From contig JAEPMJ010000003.1 in NCBI GenBank assembly GCA_017644005.1, positions 434,001 to 498,000 of the forward strand: 64,000 nucleotides of DNA. Reading direction: 5' to 3'. Of this stretch, positions 1-8,427 are shown one piece after another (position 1 is the stretch's first letter; each line of letters begins with the position of its first letter). Source of the DNA: Rhizobiaceae bacterium. GTDB taxonomy: Bacteria; Pseudomonadota; Alphaproteobacteria; Rhizobiales; Rhizobiaceae. The translations under genes were made by a program, and so were the position numbers. The notes beneath the pieces were generated by a model, which saw only the letters and a program-made list of their open reading frames with translations, had not been told where the DNA came from and ran no database searches.

Positions 1-28
1 ACTGACACGGACACCGAACGCCGCAAGC

Positions 29-48
29 TTAGTCCGTTCGAACGATGA
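29..48. promoter_or_regulatory. operator-like dyad, copy 1 of 3
   Basis: The stretch TTAGTCCGTTCGAACGATGA lies about 110 bases upstream of the livH start. It matches two other dyads in this island (4065-4084, and the reverse strand of 11624-11645) at nearly every position; the shared form is TTMGTCCNTTYGRACGAT. The core GTCC-NTTY-GRAC is a dyad, as expected for a dimeric repressor or activator. No regulator gene is in the window, so the binding protein is unknown. The sharing is seen directly; operator function is inferred. Confidence 0.55.
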
Positions 49-67
49 AGGCGGCTTGAAGCCGCCT
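49..67 (+). terminator. leader hairpin upstream of livH
   Basis: The arms AGGCGGCTT and AAGCCGCCT form a strong stem between operator copy 1 and livH. Only three T residues follow, so it is a poor intrinsic terminator. It may end an upstream gene, attenuate, or shape the livH leader. Confidence 0.35.
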
Positions 68-158
68 CACTTTGCCGGAATGCAGGCAGATGCCCGCCAA
101 GGAGCAATGCCTGGAGGCAAGGACAGCGGCTTTGCGCCGCCCAGGGAGGACGGGCGAC

Positions 159-1037
159 ATGCTCCTCGAAATAACCGTTATCGCCGTGCGCGGCATAGCA
201 ATCGGCTCAATTTTCGCCATGATCGCGATGAGCTTCAATATCGTGCATGGCGCTACCGGAATCCTGAACTTCGCACAGGGCAACATGCTTGTGCTGGGCG
301 GTTTCGCGGCGTTCTTCCTGGCCAATCAGGTGGAACTGGGGTGGTGGCTGTTAATGCTGCCCGTCGCCGGCCTGCTAGTGGCCGCGCTGGTAGCGCTTCA
401 AGGCTGGGTAACGCTGCTTCCACTGCGGTCGTCGGTCGAGCAGGATTCCTGGATCATATCAACGGTCTCGGTTTCGGTCATACTCGGCGCCGCGGTCCTG
501 ATCACCCAGGGCCCGTTTGCCTACACCGTTGAAAGCGTGGTGCCTTCGTTCAGGATACTCGGCGTCCGCACGCCGGGCGCCTATGCGCTGGCGATTGGGT
601 GCATGATCTTCTGGTATATCGCGATGCGGCTCTTCCTGAAGAAGACCTTCATCGGATTGGCGATCAGCGCGCTCTCGCAGGATTTTGACGCAGCCCGCGC
701 AGCGGGTCTTCCGGTACGGCGGCTCCAGATCATCGCGTTCGCTATCAGCGGCCTGATGGTGGGCACAGCCGGCTTCCTGGTCGCGCCGGTCATCTCGATC
801 AGTTCCGACGCTGGCCTCCGTTACATCCTCAATGGTTTCGTCGCGGCCGTGGTCGGCGGCATCGGCAGCAATCTTGGCACCCTCATCGGCGGTCCTCTGG
901 TCGGCGTTGTCGGCATGCTTACCGCATACAAGATCGGCGGCGCCTACCAGGACCTGGCTTCGCTGCTGCTTCTCATTGCGATCCTGATGCTGCGGCCACA
1001 GGGCCTGTTCGGACGCTCTTCGGCCAGGCGGGTGTGA
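159..1037 (+). CDS. livH: branched-chain amino acid-type ABC transporter permease (LivH family)
   Basis: This 292-aa inner-membrane permease would form half of the channel of a LivHMGF-type importer. Hydrophobic segments run throughout, and the early stretch NIVHGATGILNFAQG is typical of LivH. An EAA-like cytoplasmic loop (around ALSQDFDAARAAGLPVRRL) precedes the last helices and would contact the ATPases. The start was set at ATG 159 because AGGGAGGA sits 8 bases upstream; an in-frame upstream ATG at 72 lacks this signal. Its stop overlaps the alternative start of the next gene. In a cluster of acyl-CoA enzymes the cargo is more likely an organic acid than an amino acid; that is inference. 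Confidence 0.9.
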   Translation: MLLEITVIAVRGIAIGSIFAMIAMSFNIVHGATGILNFAQGNMLVLGGFAAFFLANQVELGWWLLMLPVAGLLVAALVALQGWVTLLPLRSSVEQDSWIISTVSVSVILGAAVLITQGPFAYTVESVVPSFRILGVRTPGAYALAIGCMIFWYIAMRLFLKKTFIGLAISALSQDFDAARAAGLPVRRLQIIAFAISGLMVGTAGFLVAPVISISSDAGLRYILNGFVAAVVGGIGSNLGTLIGGPLVGVVGMLTAYKIGGAYQDLASLLLLIAILMLRPQGLFGRSSARRV

Positions 1038-1078
1038 TGATGGCAATTTCGGAAACGGCAGACGTCGGGAGCAGAAAC

Positions 1079-2836
1079 ATGGACGAAAAAGCGAAGCCAC
1101 GCTTCTCGTCCGATCTTCCGCAGGTGTGGATCGGAATGGCATTCATAGCAGTGACCGGCTTCGTGCCGTCGCTGTTGGGCAATTCCTACTGGGTCCACAC
1201 CTTCCAGCTGGTCAACATCTATATCGCAGCGGCGATCTTTCAGAACTTCCTGTTTGTCGATGCAGGCCAGAAATCCTTCGGCCAGGGCGTCATTCTTGGT
1301 CTGGGTGCCTACGTCACAGCCATCTTCTTCGGGCTGCACGACTACCCATTTGTCATGGCCGCAGGACTAGGCCTCGGGGCGGCGGCGCTCGGCGGGCTGC
1401 TCTTCGCCCTTCCCGCATTACGCGTGCAATATTTCCACCTCGGCTTTGTTACACTTTCAGCTGCAATCGTGTTTCCGCAGCTGCTGATGTCACTCGACCG
1501 CTGGACCAACGGCATCAACGGCATCAGCGTGCAGATGGAAGCGCTGCATCACGAAACGCTGTTCGGCCTCACGCCGCTGACCATCATCGTAGCGCTCTAT
1601 CCGATGCTTGCGCTTTGGGTGCACTATTTCATCCGCCGCTCGCAACTCGGACGTCAGATGCGCGTTGCCGCCGTCAGCCCCGAAGGCGCGCGCTCGCTCG
1701 GCATCAAGCCCGGCTACATGCGGTTCACGGCATTTGTGATTGCCGCCATCGGCACCGGCATATGCGGCGTGCTCTACCTGCCCACCGTGTCGTTCGTCAG
1801 TCCCCAGGGGTTCAATGTCGAGCTGTCGTTCGTGTTCTTCTTCGCGGTGGTCGTCGGCGGACGGGGCCAGATGCTCGGCCCGATCATCGGCATCTGGATC
1901 GTCTTCATCCTGCCCAACATCGCGTTGGCGCAGTTCGTCGAATACCGGCTGCTCATCTACGGTTTTCTCACGCTCCTGACCGTCATCCTCTTTCCCGACG
2001 GAGTCGTTGGTTCGATCGAGCGCTGGCGCTCGAAGCGAGGCGTCACCGGACGCGGCGAGCAGGCGTTCCGTGTCGACTCCTTTCTCGATCGTCTGAAAGG
2101 CGGCAAGCCTGTCGAACCGACCGACGAGATTGTCGTTGAGGTGCGCGGCGGCACGAAGAAATTCGGCGAAGTCGTCGCCGTCGATAACGCGGACCTCAAG
2201 GTACGCAAGGGCGAAATCCATGGCCTTATCGGCGCCAACGGGTCCGGCAAGACCAGCCTTCTCAACGTTCTTTCCGGCCTGTCGCGGCTGAATTCGGGCT
2301 CGTTCGTGATCAATGGCCGGGAGGCAACGCGAATGGCTGCTGACCGGATAGCCAATATGGGCATCGGGCGCACGTTCCAGACACCCCGCATCTACCCCCA
2401 GTTTTCCCTCTGGGACAATCTGAAGGTAGGCATCGACGCCCGAACAGGCGAACCGAACGACGATATCGTGCGTCTCGCCGAAGCCCTGGAAAAGGAGTTC
2501 AGGGAAGACAGCGCCGCGCTTCTTTCCCACGGCCAGCGGCGTCTGGTGGAGGTGATGCGGACCGTGCTCAAGGAAGCGTCCATCATTCTCTTCGACGAGC
2601 CGGCCGCCGGCCTGTCGCAGAGCGAGCGGGCGAACTTCTCCAAACTCGTGCGGTTTCTGTCTCGCCAGCTTGGCAAGACCATCATCCTTGTCGAGCATGA
2701 CCTCGATCTGGTCTGGGGTATCGCCGACACCATCACCGTAATGGAACAGGGTCGTATCGTTGCGTCGGGCACCCCCGACACCGTGGCAAAAGACCCGGCT
2801 GTTCAGCACATGTTTGTCGGAGGCCGCCGTGCTTGA
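1079..2836 (+). CDS. LivM-LivG fusion: ABC permease plus ATP-binding protein
   Basis: One reading frame carries a LivM-type permease (roughly the first 330 residues, many hydrophobic helices) joined to a LivG-type ATPase (roughly the last 240). The ATPase part shows Walker A GANGSGKTS, a signature LSHGQRRL where LSGGQ is usual, Walker B IILFDEP and an H-loop VEHD. Most LivM and LivG proteins are separate; fused forms are known in proteobacteria. ATG 1079 is preferred because GGGAG lies 7 bases upstream. GTG 1034 or ATG 1037, overlapping the livH stop, would add 14-15 residues. It should pair with LivH and LivF. Confidence 0.9.
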   Translation: MDEKAKPRFSSDLPQVWIGMAFIAVTGFVPSLLGNSYWVHTFQLVNIYIAAAIFQNFLFVDAGQKSFGQGVILGLGAYVTAIFFGLHDYPFVMAAGLGLGAAALGGLLFALPALRVQYFHLGFVTLSAAIVFPQLLMSLDRWTNGINGISVQMEALHHETLFGLTPLTIIVALYPMLALWVHYFIRRSQLGRQMRVAAVSPEGARSLGIKPGYMRFTAFVIAAIGTGICGVLYLPTVSFVSPQGFNVELSFVFFFAVVVGGRGQMLGPIIGIWIVFILPNIALAQFVEYRLLIYGFLTLLTVILFPDGVVGSIERWRSKRGVTGRGEQAFRVDSFLDRLKGGKPVEPTDEIVVEVRGGTKKFGEVVAVDNADLKVRKGEIHGLIGANGSGKTSLLNVLSGLSRLNSGSFVINGREATRMAADRIANMGIGRTFQTPRIYPQFSLWDNLKVGIDARTGEPNDDIVRLAEALEKEFREDSAALLSHGQRRLVEVMRTVLKEASIILFDEPAAGLSQSERANFSKLVRFLSRQLGKTIILVEHDLDLVWGIADTITVMEQGRIVASGTPDTVAKDPAVQHMFVGGRRA

Positions 2837-3539
2837 AGTAAATAATCTCAATGCCGGCTACGGTATCGTGCCGGTGCTGGAGGATATTTCGCTAACGGCG
2901 AAATCAGGCGAGATCCTGCTCATCGGTGGCGAAAACGGGGCCGGTAAATCAACGCTCATGCGCGCGGTTGCCGGCTTCAACAAACCGACCGCCGGAGAAG
3001 TACTGCTGGAAGGCAAACCGCTTCAGGGAATGGCACCCGAAGCCATCGCGAAGGAGGGGCTGCGGCTCGTTTTCGACGGTCACCGCGTCTTTCCCGAACT
3101 CAGTGTGTTCGACAATTTGCGGATGGGCGCCGCGGCCCGGCGTGGAGACCGCGAAGGCTTCGACAAGGCAGTCGAGGAAATCTATTCCGTCTTCCCGATC
3201 CTCAAAGAGCGCCACCGGCAATATGCGCGCGACCTTTCAGGCGGGCAACAGCAGATGCTGGCGCTCGGACAGGCGTTCGTGGCGCAGCCGAAGGTACTGC
3301 TGTGCGACGAGCCGTCGATGGGCCTGGCACAGGCGCTGTTGCCTCCCATCCTGGCCTTTCTGCGCAATTGGGCAGAGACCGGCACCGCGGTTGTCATCGT
3401 GGAGCAGCACCTGCAGGTCACCGCTCCCTATGCAGACCGTGCAATGATCATCGAGCGTGGGAAAGTGCGATTCAGCTGCCCAGCGGCCGAACTCGACACT
3501 CGTCTAAAGGAAATGGAGACGGCGGAGGCCGACGCGTGA
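2829..3539 (+). CDS. livF: branched-chain amino acid-type ABC transporter ATP-binding protein (LivF family)
   Basis: This 236-aa ATPase would be the second nucleotide-binding subunit of the importer. Walker A is GGENGAGKST near residues 32-41, the signature is LSGGQQQ near 135, and Walker B is VLLCDEPSMGL near 160. The start is GTG 2829, which overlaps the 3' end of the livMG gene and has GGAGG about 6 bases upstream. The overlap points to translational coupling. LivF assignment rather than LivG follows from its length and the NNLNAGYG opening. Confidence 0.88.
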   Translation: MLEVNNLNAGYGIVPVLEDISLTAKSGEILLIGGENGAGKSTLMRAVAGFNKPTAGEVLLEGKPLQGMAPEAIAKEGLRLVFDGHRVFPELSVFDNLRMGAAARRGDREGFDKAVEEIYSVFPILKERHRQYARDLSGGQQQMLALGQAFVAQPKVLLCDEPSMGLAQALLPPILAFLRNWAETGTAVVIVEQHLQVTAPYADRAMIIERGKVRFSCPAAELDTRLKEMETAEADA

Positions 3540-4033
3540 CGGGTGCCGCTGATGCGGATCGAAACCCGTACAAGGCGCCCTCACCTTTTGCAGGTTTCAG
3601 GGGAACGGTTCTGCCAGACTGGATCGACGCCAATCGGCATATGAACGTCGCCTGGTACGATCACGTGTTCGACAAGGCGGAATCCGCTCTTTTTGCTGCC
3701 TTCGGTGTGGATGAGGACTACATCGCTCGCACCAATCACGGCATGTTCCGGCTGGAAAAGCACATTCGATACGAAAAGGAACTTGTCGAAGGGGACGAGT
3801 TGCGTATCGACAGCCGCATCGACACCACCGACGGGAGACTGTTGAAGCACTTCCACGAATTGTGGAGCGTGAGCCGGAACATGCGCGCGGCGACCGCCAG
3901 ATATGTTTCGATTCATGTCGATTTGAGCGAGCGCAAGGCCGTACGCGTTACCGATCCGCTTGTCGTTGCGCCGCTCAGGGAGATGGCCAGCGCGCACGCG
4001 CAATTGCCGGCACCGGATGAGCGGCGGAAATAG
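3536..4033 (+). CDS. hot-dog fold acyl-CoA thioesterase family protein
   Basis: The 165-aa product has the 4-hydroxybenzoyl-CoA thioesterase-like motif DWIDANRHMN near residues 27-36, followed by a YDHVFDKAE helix typical of hot-dog thioesterases. It would hydrolyse an acyl-CoA in the cytoplasm, possibly to recycle CoA from a dead-end intermediate. The GTG start at 3536 overlaps the livF stop as GTGA, so it is coupled to the transporter operon. The specific substrate cannot be told from sequence. Confidence 0.8.
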   Translation: MTGAADADRNPYKAPSPFAGFRGTVLPDWIDANRHMNVAWYDHVFDKAESALFAAFGVDEDYIARTNHGMFRLEKHIRYEKELVEGDELRIDSRIDTTDGRLLKHFHELWSVSRNMRAATARYVSIHVDLSERKAVRVTDPLVVAPLREMASAHAQLPAPDERRK

Positions 4034-4064
4034 CGCTACGCGAACCTGCAACCGCAATTCGCCG

Positions 4065-4084
4065 TTAGTCCCTTTGGACGATTG
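4065..4084. promoter_or_regulatory. operator-like dyad, copy 2 of 3
   Basis: TTAGTCCCTTTGGACGATTG is the second copy of the island dyad, about 50 bases upstream of the crotonase start. It sits inside a wider perfect 7-bp inverted repeat, CCGCAAT at 4052-4058 and ATTGCGG at 4081-4087. The site would control the crotonase-to-SDR operon. Function is inferred from repetition and placement. Confidence 0.6.
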
Positions 4085-4134
4085 CGGTGCACAATGCCGC
4101 CAATAGTTTCGCAATGAGCAGAAAGGCCGCACAG

Positions 4135-5031
4135 ATGGACGATCTTGTCCCTCCCCGCGAAGCGGACATCACCTACGAAACCGAGCAACCGGTCCGCTAC
4201 GAAACCAACGGCCCGGTGGCGTGGATCGTCATGGACCGCCCAAAATACAACAACGCCCAGAACTCGCAGATGACCTATGCGCTGGACGATGCATTTCAGC
4301 GCGCCGTCAATGACGACGCTATCAAGGTCATCGTGCTTGCTGGCGAAGGCAAACATTTTTCGGCCGGTCATGATATCGGCACCCCCGGCCGCGATGTCGC
4401 CAAGAGCTTTGAGCGCCGGTTGCTGTGGGCAGACCACGTCAACAAACCCGCAGCCGAAATGCTCTATACGCGCGAGCAGGAAGTCTATCTCGGCATGTGC
4501 AGGCGCTGGCGCGATACGCCAAAACCTACAATCGCTGCGGTACAGGGCGCGTGTGTGGCGGGCGGACTGATGCTTGCCTGGGTCTGCGATCTGATCGTCG
4601 CGACCGAGGACGCTTTCTTTCAGGACCCGGTCGTGCGCATGGGCATTCCGGGCGTGGAATATTTCGCCCACGCCTTCGAACTGCCGCCGCGTGTGGCCAA
4701 GGAGTTCCTGCTTCTGGGCGAGCGCATGACGGCGCAGCGTGCCGAACAGTTCGGGATGGTCAACCGCATCGTGACCCGCGAGGCGCTGAAGGAAGACGTT
4801 CAGTCGATGGCGCTGAAGCTCGCCGCGCAACCGCGCTTGGGGCTGTGGCTGACCAAACAGGCGGTGAACCACGTTGAGGAACTGCGCGGAAAGCGCACCG
4901 CGATGGATGCGCAATACCACATGCATCACTTCGCCCATGCACAGGGCGACCTGACGACGGGCAACCCGCTCGGCGGTCAGGACGCCAGAAGCATGGTCGC
5001 GGCAAACAAGAAACAGGCCGGCGAGAGCTGA
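4135..5031 (+). CDS. crotonase superfamily protein lacking the usual catalytic glutamates
   Basis: The product is a 298-aa crotonase-fold protein. The oxyanion-hole region is recognisable (HFSAGHDIG, then ACVAGGLMLAWVCD). Aligned by eye with rat enoyl-CoA hydratase, the two catalytic glutamates (Glu144 and Glu164) fall on Met in GGLMLA and Val in QDPVVRMG. Ordinary 2-enoyl-CoA hydration is therefore doubtful; isomerisation, ring cleavage or hydrolysis of a CoA thioester are alternatives within the superfamily. ATG 4135 is chosen because AGAAAGG lies 8 bases upstream; ATG 4114 and GTG 4087 are in frame. It opens the operon that runs to 9938. Confidence 0.82.
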   Translation: MDDLVPPREADITYETEQPVRYETNGPVAWIVMDRPKYNNAQNSQMTYALDDAFQRAVNDDAIKVIVLAGEGKHFSAGHDIGTPGRDVAKSFERRLLWADHVNKPAAEMLYTREQEVYLGMCRRWRDTPKPTIAAVQGACVAGGLMLAWVCDLIVATEDAFFQDPVVRMGIPGVEYFAHAFELPPRVAKEFLLLGERMTAQRAEQFGMVNRIVTREALKEDVQSMALKLAAQPRLGLWLTKQAVNHVEELRGKRTAMDAQYHMHHFAHAQGDLTTGNPLGGQDARSMVAANKKQAGES

Positions 5032-5044
5032 GCGGAGAACCCTC

Positions 5045-6208
5045 TTGGACCTGACCTATTCACCGGACGAGGAGGCATTCCGCGCCGAAGTGCGCGGTTG
5101 GATGGAAGCCAATGTACCATCCTCGCCGCTCCCGTCTTTCGACGCCTCCCGCGAGGGCTTCGAGGCGCATCGCGACTGGGAACGCAAGCTCGCCGAAGGC
5201 CGTTGGGGCATGGTCACGTGGCCGAGGGAATATGGCGGGCGCGGGCTCGACCTCATGCGCTGGCTCATCTTCGAGGAAGAATACTGGCGCGCCGGTGCAC
5301 CGCTGCGCGTCAACCAGAACGGCATCTTCCTGCTCGGGCCGACGCTGATGGAGTTCGGCACCGCCGAGCAAAAGGCGCGCTTTCTGCCAAAAATGGCCTC
5401 CGGCGACGAGATCTGGGCACAGGCATGGTCGGAACCCCAGGCCGGAAGCGATCTTGCATCAGTACGCGCATCGGCCCGCCGCGACGGCGATCACTATGTG
5501 CTGACCGGCCACAAGATATGGTCATCCCGTGCCGTGTTCGCCGACTGGGCGTTCGGACTCTTCCGCACCGATCCGGCCTCCGAAAGGCACAAGGGCCTGT
5601 CGCTTATCTTCTTCCCGCTCGACGCACCGGGCGTTCGCCTTCAGCCGATCGCCCAGATCGACGGTGAAACAGGCTTTGCTGAGATATTCCTGGAGGAAGC
5701 GCGCGTCCCGGTCTTCAACAGATTGGGGGATGAAGGCCAGGGTTGGAAAATCTGCATGGCAACTGCCGGCTTTGAGCGCGGGCTGATGCTACGCTCCCCT
5801 GCACGCTTCCAGATGGCCGCGAAGCGGCTGGTCGAACTCTACCATGCACATGAGGACGAGTGCGGTATGGAGACGCGCGCCGCGGTGATGCGTTCCTTTA
5901 TGGATGCGGAGGCCTACACCTTGTCCATCTACCAGACCGCGTCACGGCTGATGGCCGGCGGAACAATCGGGGCGGAAGCCTCGACCAACAAAATTTTCTG
6001 GTCGGAGATGGATATCGCCCTTCATCGCACGGCACTATCGATCCTCGGTGCGCGCGCCGAACTGGTGAAGACCGCACCTGCCGCCAGCAACGAGAGTCGC
6101 TGGCTCGACGGTTACTTCTTTTCACTCGCGGGACCGATTTACGCTGGTTCCAACGAGATCCAGAAGAACATCATCGCCGAGCGCATGCTCGGTCTACCGC
6201 GCGGGTGA
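5045..6208 (+). CDS. acyl-CoA dehydrogenase, larger partner (FadE30-like)
   Basis: This 387-aa flavoprotein would oxidise an acyl-CoA to the 2-enoyl-CoA. It opens with the family-typical YSPDEEAFRAEVRGW, has WSEPQAGSDLAS in the middle domain and ends with IYAGSNEIQKNIIAERMLG, the flavin-contacting C-terminal motif. The start is TTG 5045 with GGAG 8 bases upstream, since no ATG fits the family N-terminus. The next gene is a second, divergent acyl-CoA dehydrogenase; such pairs form alpha2beta2 enzymes in actinobacterial steroid catabolism, so a heteromer is plausible here. Confidence 0.9.
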   Translation: MDLTYSPDEEAFRAEVRGWMEANVPSSPLPSFDASREGFEAHRDWERKLAEGRWGMVTWPREYGGRGLDLMRWLIFEEEYWRAGAPLRVNQNGIFLLGPTLMEFGTAEQKARFLPKMASGDEIWAQAWSEPQAGSDLASVRASARRDGDHYVLTGHKIWSSRAVFADWAFGLFRTDPASERHKGLSLIFFPLDAPGVRLQPIAQIDGETGFAEIFLEEARVPVFNRLGDEGQGWKICMATAGFERGLMLRSPARFQMAAKRLVELYHAHEDECGMETRAAVMRSFMDAEAYTLSIYQTASRLMAGGTIGAEASTNKIFWSEMDIALHRTALSILGARAELVKTAPAASNESRWLDGYFFSLAGPIYAGSNEIQKNIIAERMLGLPRG

Positions 6209-6213
6209 CGGCA

Positions 6214-7278
6214 ATGGATTTCCGTTTCACCGACGAACAGCAGATGATGGCAGACGCTGTCCGCAGCCTGCTTGGAGACCACTGCCAGCCGGCGGACCTG
6301 CGTCGCCTCATGGAGAACGGCGAGCCGCGCGACCAAGCGCGCTGGCAGCAGATCGTCGAGTTGGGTTTGCAGGGTGTCCTGGTGCCTGAGGAATCGGGCG
6401 GGCTTGGGCTCGGCGAAGCCGATTTCATCCTGGTCGCCGAGGCCTGCGGCTACGCCGGCCTGCCGGAACCGCTGGTTGAAAATGCCGGTGTGGCACTGCC
6501 GCTTCTGGCAGGTGTCGCCCGCGATCCTCGCGCCGAGAGGCTTCTCGAAAGCGCCCTTGAAGGTGCCATCACAGTTGCCGTCAAGCATCCACAGAACCCG
6601 TTCATTGCCGACGCGGACACTGCCGGCGCGATCCTCACCGTATCGGGCGGCGAACTCTATCTGTGCGAACCCAACGACATCGAACTGGAGCGGCAGGAGA
6701 GCATCGACCCGTTTCGTCGGCTCTATTCACTGGCTGACCGCCCCTGCCCAGTCGCGGCCATCGCGAATGTTTCCGATGTCGCCGGCGATCTAGGCAGGGC
6801 TCTGAATCGAGGCGCGTTGTTTGCCTCCGCGCAGCTTCTGGGCATCGCGCAGCGCGCAGTTGACCTGGCGGTCGCCTATGCCAAGGAACGCAGCCAGTTC
6901 GGCAAGCCGATCGGTTCGTATCAGGCCATCAAGCACCTCCTCGCGGAGGCGCAGGTCAGGATCGAGTTCGCGCGGCCGGTGGTCTACGCGGCAGCCGGTG
7001 GCTTCGACAGCACCGACATCCATTCGCGCGCGCGCATTTCTCACGCCAAGATCGCCGCATCGATGGCAGCCGACCTCGCCTGCCGTACCGCCGTGCAGGT
7101 GCATGGGGCTATGGGCTATTCCTGGGAAGTCGACGTGCATTTCTTCCTCAAACGTGCTCTGGCGCTGGCAACCTGGTGGGGTGATGAGCGCTTCCATCGT
7201 GAACGCGTCGCCGAGCGCGTTCTTTCGCAGCCGCTCGGTGCCGAGCATGCATTCGCCAGGGAGGCCAACAATGCCTGA
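6214..7278 (+). CDS. acyl-CoA dehydrogenase, second partner
   Basis: The 354-aa product belongs to the acyl-CoA dehydrogenase family; the N-terminus MDFRFTDEQQMMADAVR is typical, and VHGAMGYSWEVDVHFFLKR near the C-terminus matches the family. It is shorter and more divergent than its neighbour 5 bases upstream and lacks the SNEIQ-type ending. This fits the smaller subunit of a heteromeric dehydrogenase. It overlaps the following thiolase gene by 8 bases, again suggesting coupling. Confidence 0.88.
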   Translation: MDFRFTDEQQMMADAVRSLLGDHCQPADLRRLMENGEPRDQARWQQIVELGLQGVLVPEESGGLGLGEADFILVAEACGYAGLPEPLVENAGVALPLLAGVARDPRAERLLESALEGAITVAVKHPQNPFIADADTAGAILTVSGGELYLCEPNDIELERQESIDPFRRLYSLADRPCPVAAIANVSDVAGDLGRALNRGALFASAQLLGIAQRAVDLAVAYAKERSQFGKPIGSYQAIKHLLAEAQVRIEFARPVVYAAAGGFDSTDIHSRARISHAKIAASMAADLACRTAVQVHGAMGYSWEVDVHFFLKRALALATWWGDERFHRERVAERVLSQPLGAEHAFAREANNA

Positions 7279-8422
7279 AGCATACATTGTCGATGCTGTC
7301 CGCACGCCCGTGGGCCGCAAGAAAGGTTCGCTGGCCGCGATGCACTCGGCCGATCTCGGCGCCCATTCGATCAAGTCTCTGGTGGAGCGCACGGGTATTG
7401 ACCCGGCGGCGGTCGATGACGTCGTTTTCGGCTGCGTCGAGACGCTTGGACCGCAAGCCGGCGACATAGCGCGAACCTGCTGGCTCGTGGCCGGCATGCC
7501 GCAGCACGTACCCGGCGTTACGGTCGACCGCCAGTGCGGCTCCGCACAGCAGGCGGTGCATTTTGCCGCAATGGGCGTGATGAGCGGACAGCAAGACCTC
7601 GTCGTGGCGGGCGGTGTGCAAAACCTGAACCTGATCCCGATTTCGGGCGCGATGATGGCCGGGCGCGAATTCGGTTTTCCAGATCCGTTCCGCACCTCGC
7701 CGGGTTGGCTCGAGCGCTATGGCGACCAGGAAGTCAGCCAGTTCCGTTCCGCCGAGATGATCGCCGAGAAATGGCAGATCACCCGCGAGGAAATGGAGGC
7801 GTTTGCGCTGGAATCGCACCGCCGTGCCCTGACCGCCATCAAAGAGGGACGGTTCGCCCGCGAGATCGCGCCTGTCGGCGATTTCGCTCATGACGAGACC
7901 CCGCGCCCGGACACGTCGCTGGAGAAGATGGCGACACTCGCGCCGCTCAGCGAAGGCGGAAGGGTAACGGCCGGTGTATCAAGCCAGAACGCGGATGCCT
8001 CGGCCGCCCTGCTCGTCGCTTCGGAAACGGCGGTGAAGGAGCACGGTCTCAAGCCGCGTGCCCGTGTCCACCACATGAGTGTGCGCGCAGACGACCCGGT
8101 CTGGATGCTGACTGCGCCCATCCCCGCAACCCGCCACGCGCTGACCAAGGCCGGCATGTCGATCGACGACATCGACCTCTTCGAGTGCAACGAAGCCTTC
8201 GCCTCGATCCCGATGGCATGGATGAAGGAACTCGGCATTCCGCACGAAAAGGTCAACGTAAATGGCGGTGCAATCGCGCTCGGCCATCCGCTCGGGGCAA
8301 CAGGTGCGCGGATCATGACCACCATGCTGAACGAACTTGAGCGGCGCGGCGGCCGCTACGCGCTGCAGACCATGTGCGAAGGCGGCGGCCAGGCCAATGT
8401 GACCATCATAGAAAGGCTATAG
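7271..8422 (+). CDS. acetyl-CoA acetyltransferase / 3-oxoacyl-CoA thiolase (FadA6-like)
   Basis: The 383-aa thiolase would cleave a 3-oxoacyl-CoA with CoA. The nucleophilic Cys is in VDRQCGSAQQA (about residue 90), the His in GHPLGATGAR and the second Cys in TMCEGGGQAN near the C-terminus; all catalytic positions are present. Its overall wording (ITREEMEAFALESHRRA, LQTMCEGGG) is close, from memory, to mycobacterial FadA6 of steroid ring C/D breakdown. GGGAGG lies 6 bases upstream of ATG 7271, inside the previous gene. Confidence 0.92.
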   Translation: MPEAYIVDAVRTPVGRKKGSLAAMHSADLGAHSIKSLVERTGIDPAAVDDVVFGCVETLGPQAGDIARTCWLVAGMPQHVPGVTVDRQCGSAQQAVHFAAMGVMSGQQDLVVAGGVQNLNLIPISGAMMAGREFGFPDPFRTSPGWLERYGDQEVSQFRSAEMIAEKWQITREEMEAFALESHRRALTAIKEGRFAREIAPVGDFAHDETPRPDTSLEKMATLAPLSEGGRVTAGVSSQNADASAALLVASETAVKEHGLKPRARVHHMSVRADDPVWMLTAPIPATRHALTKAGMSIDDIDLFECNEAFASIPMAWMKELGIPHEKVNVNGGAIALGHPLGATGARIMTTMLNELERRGGRYALQTMCEGGGQANVTIIERL

Positions 8423-8427
8423 GCCAG

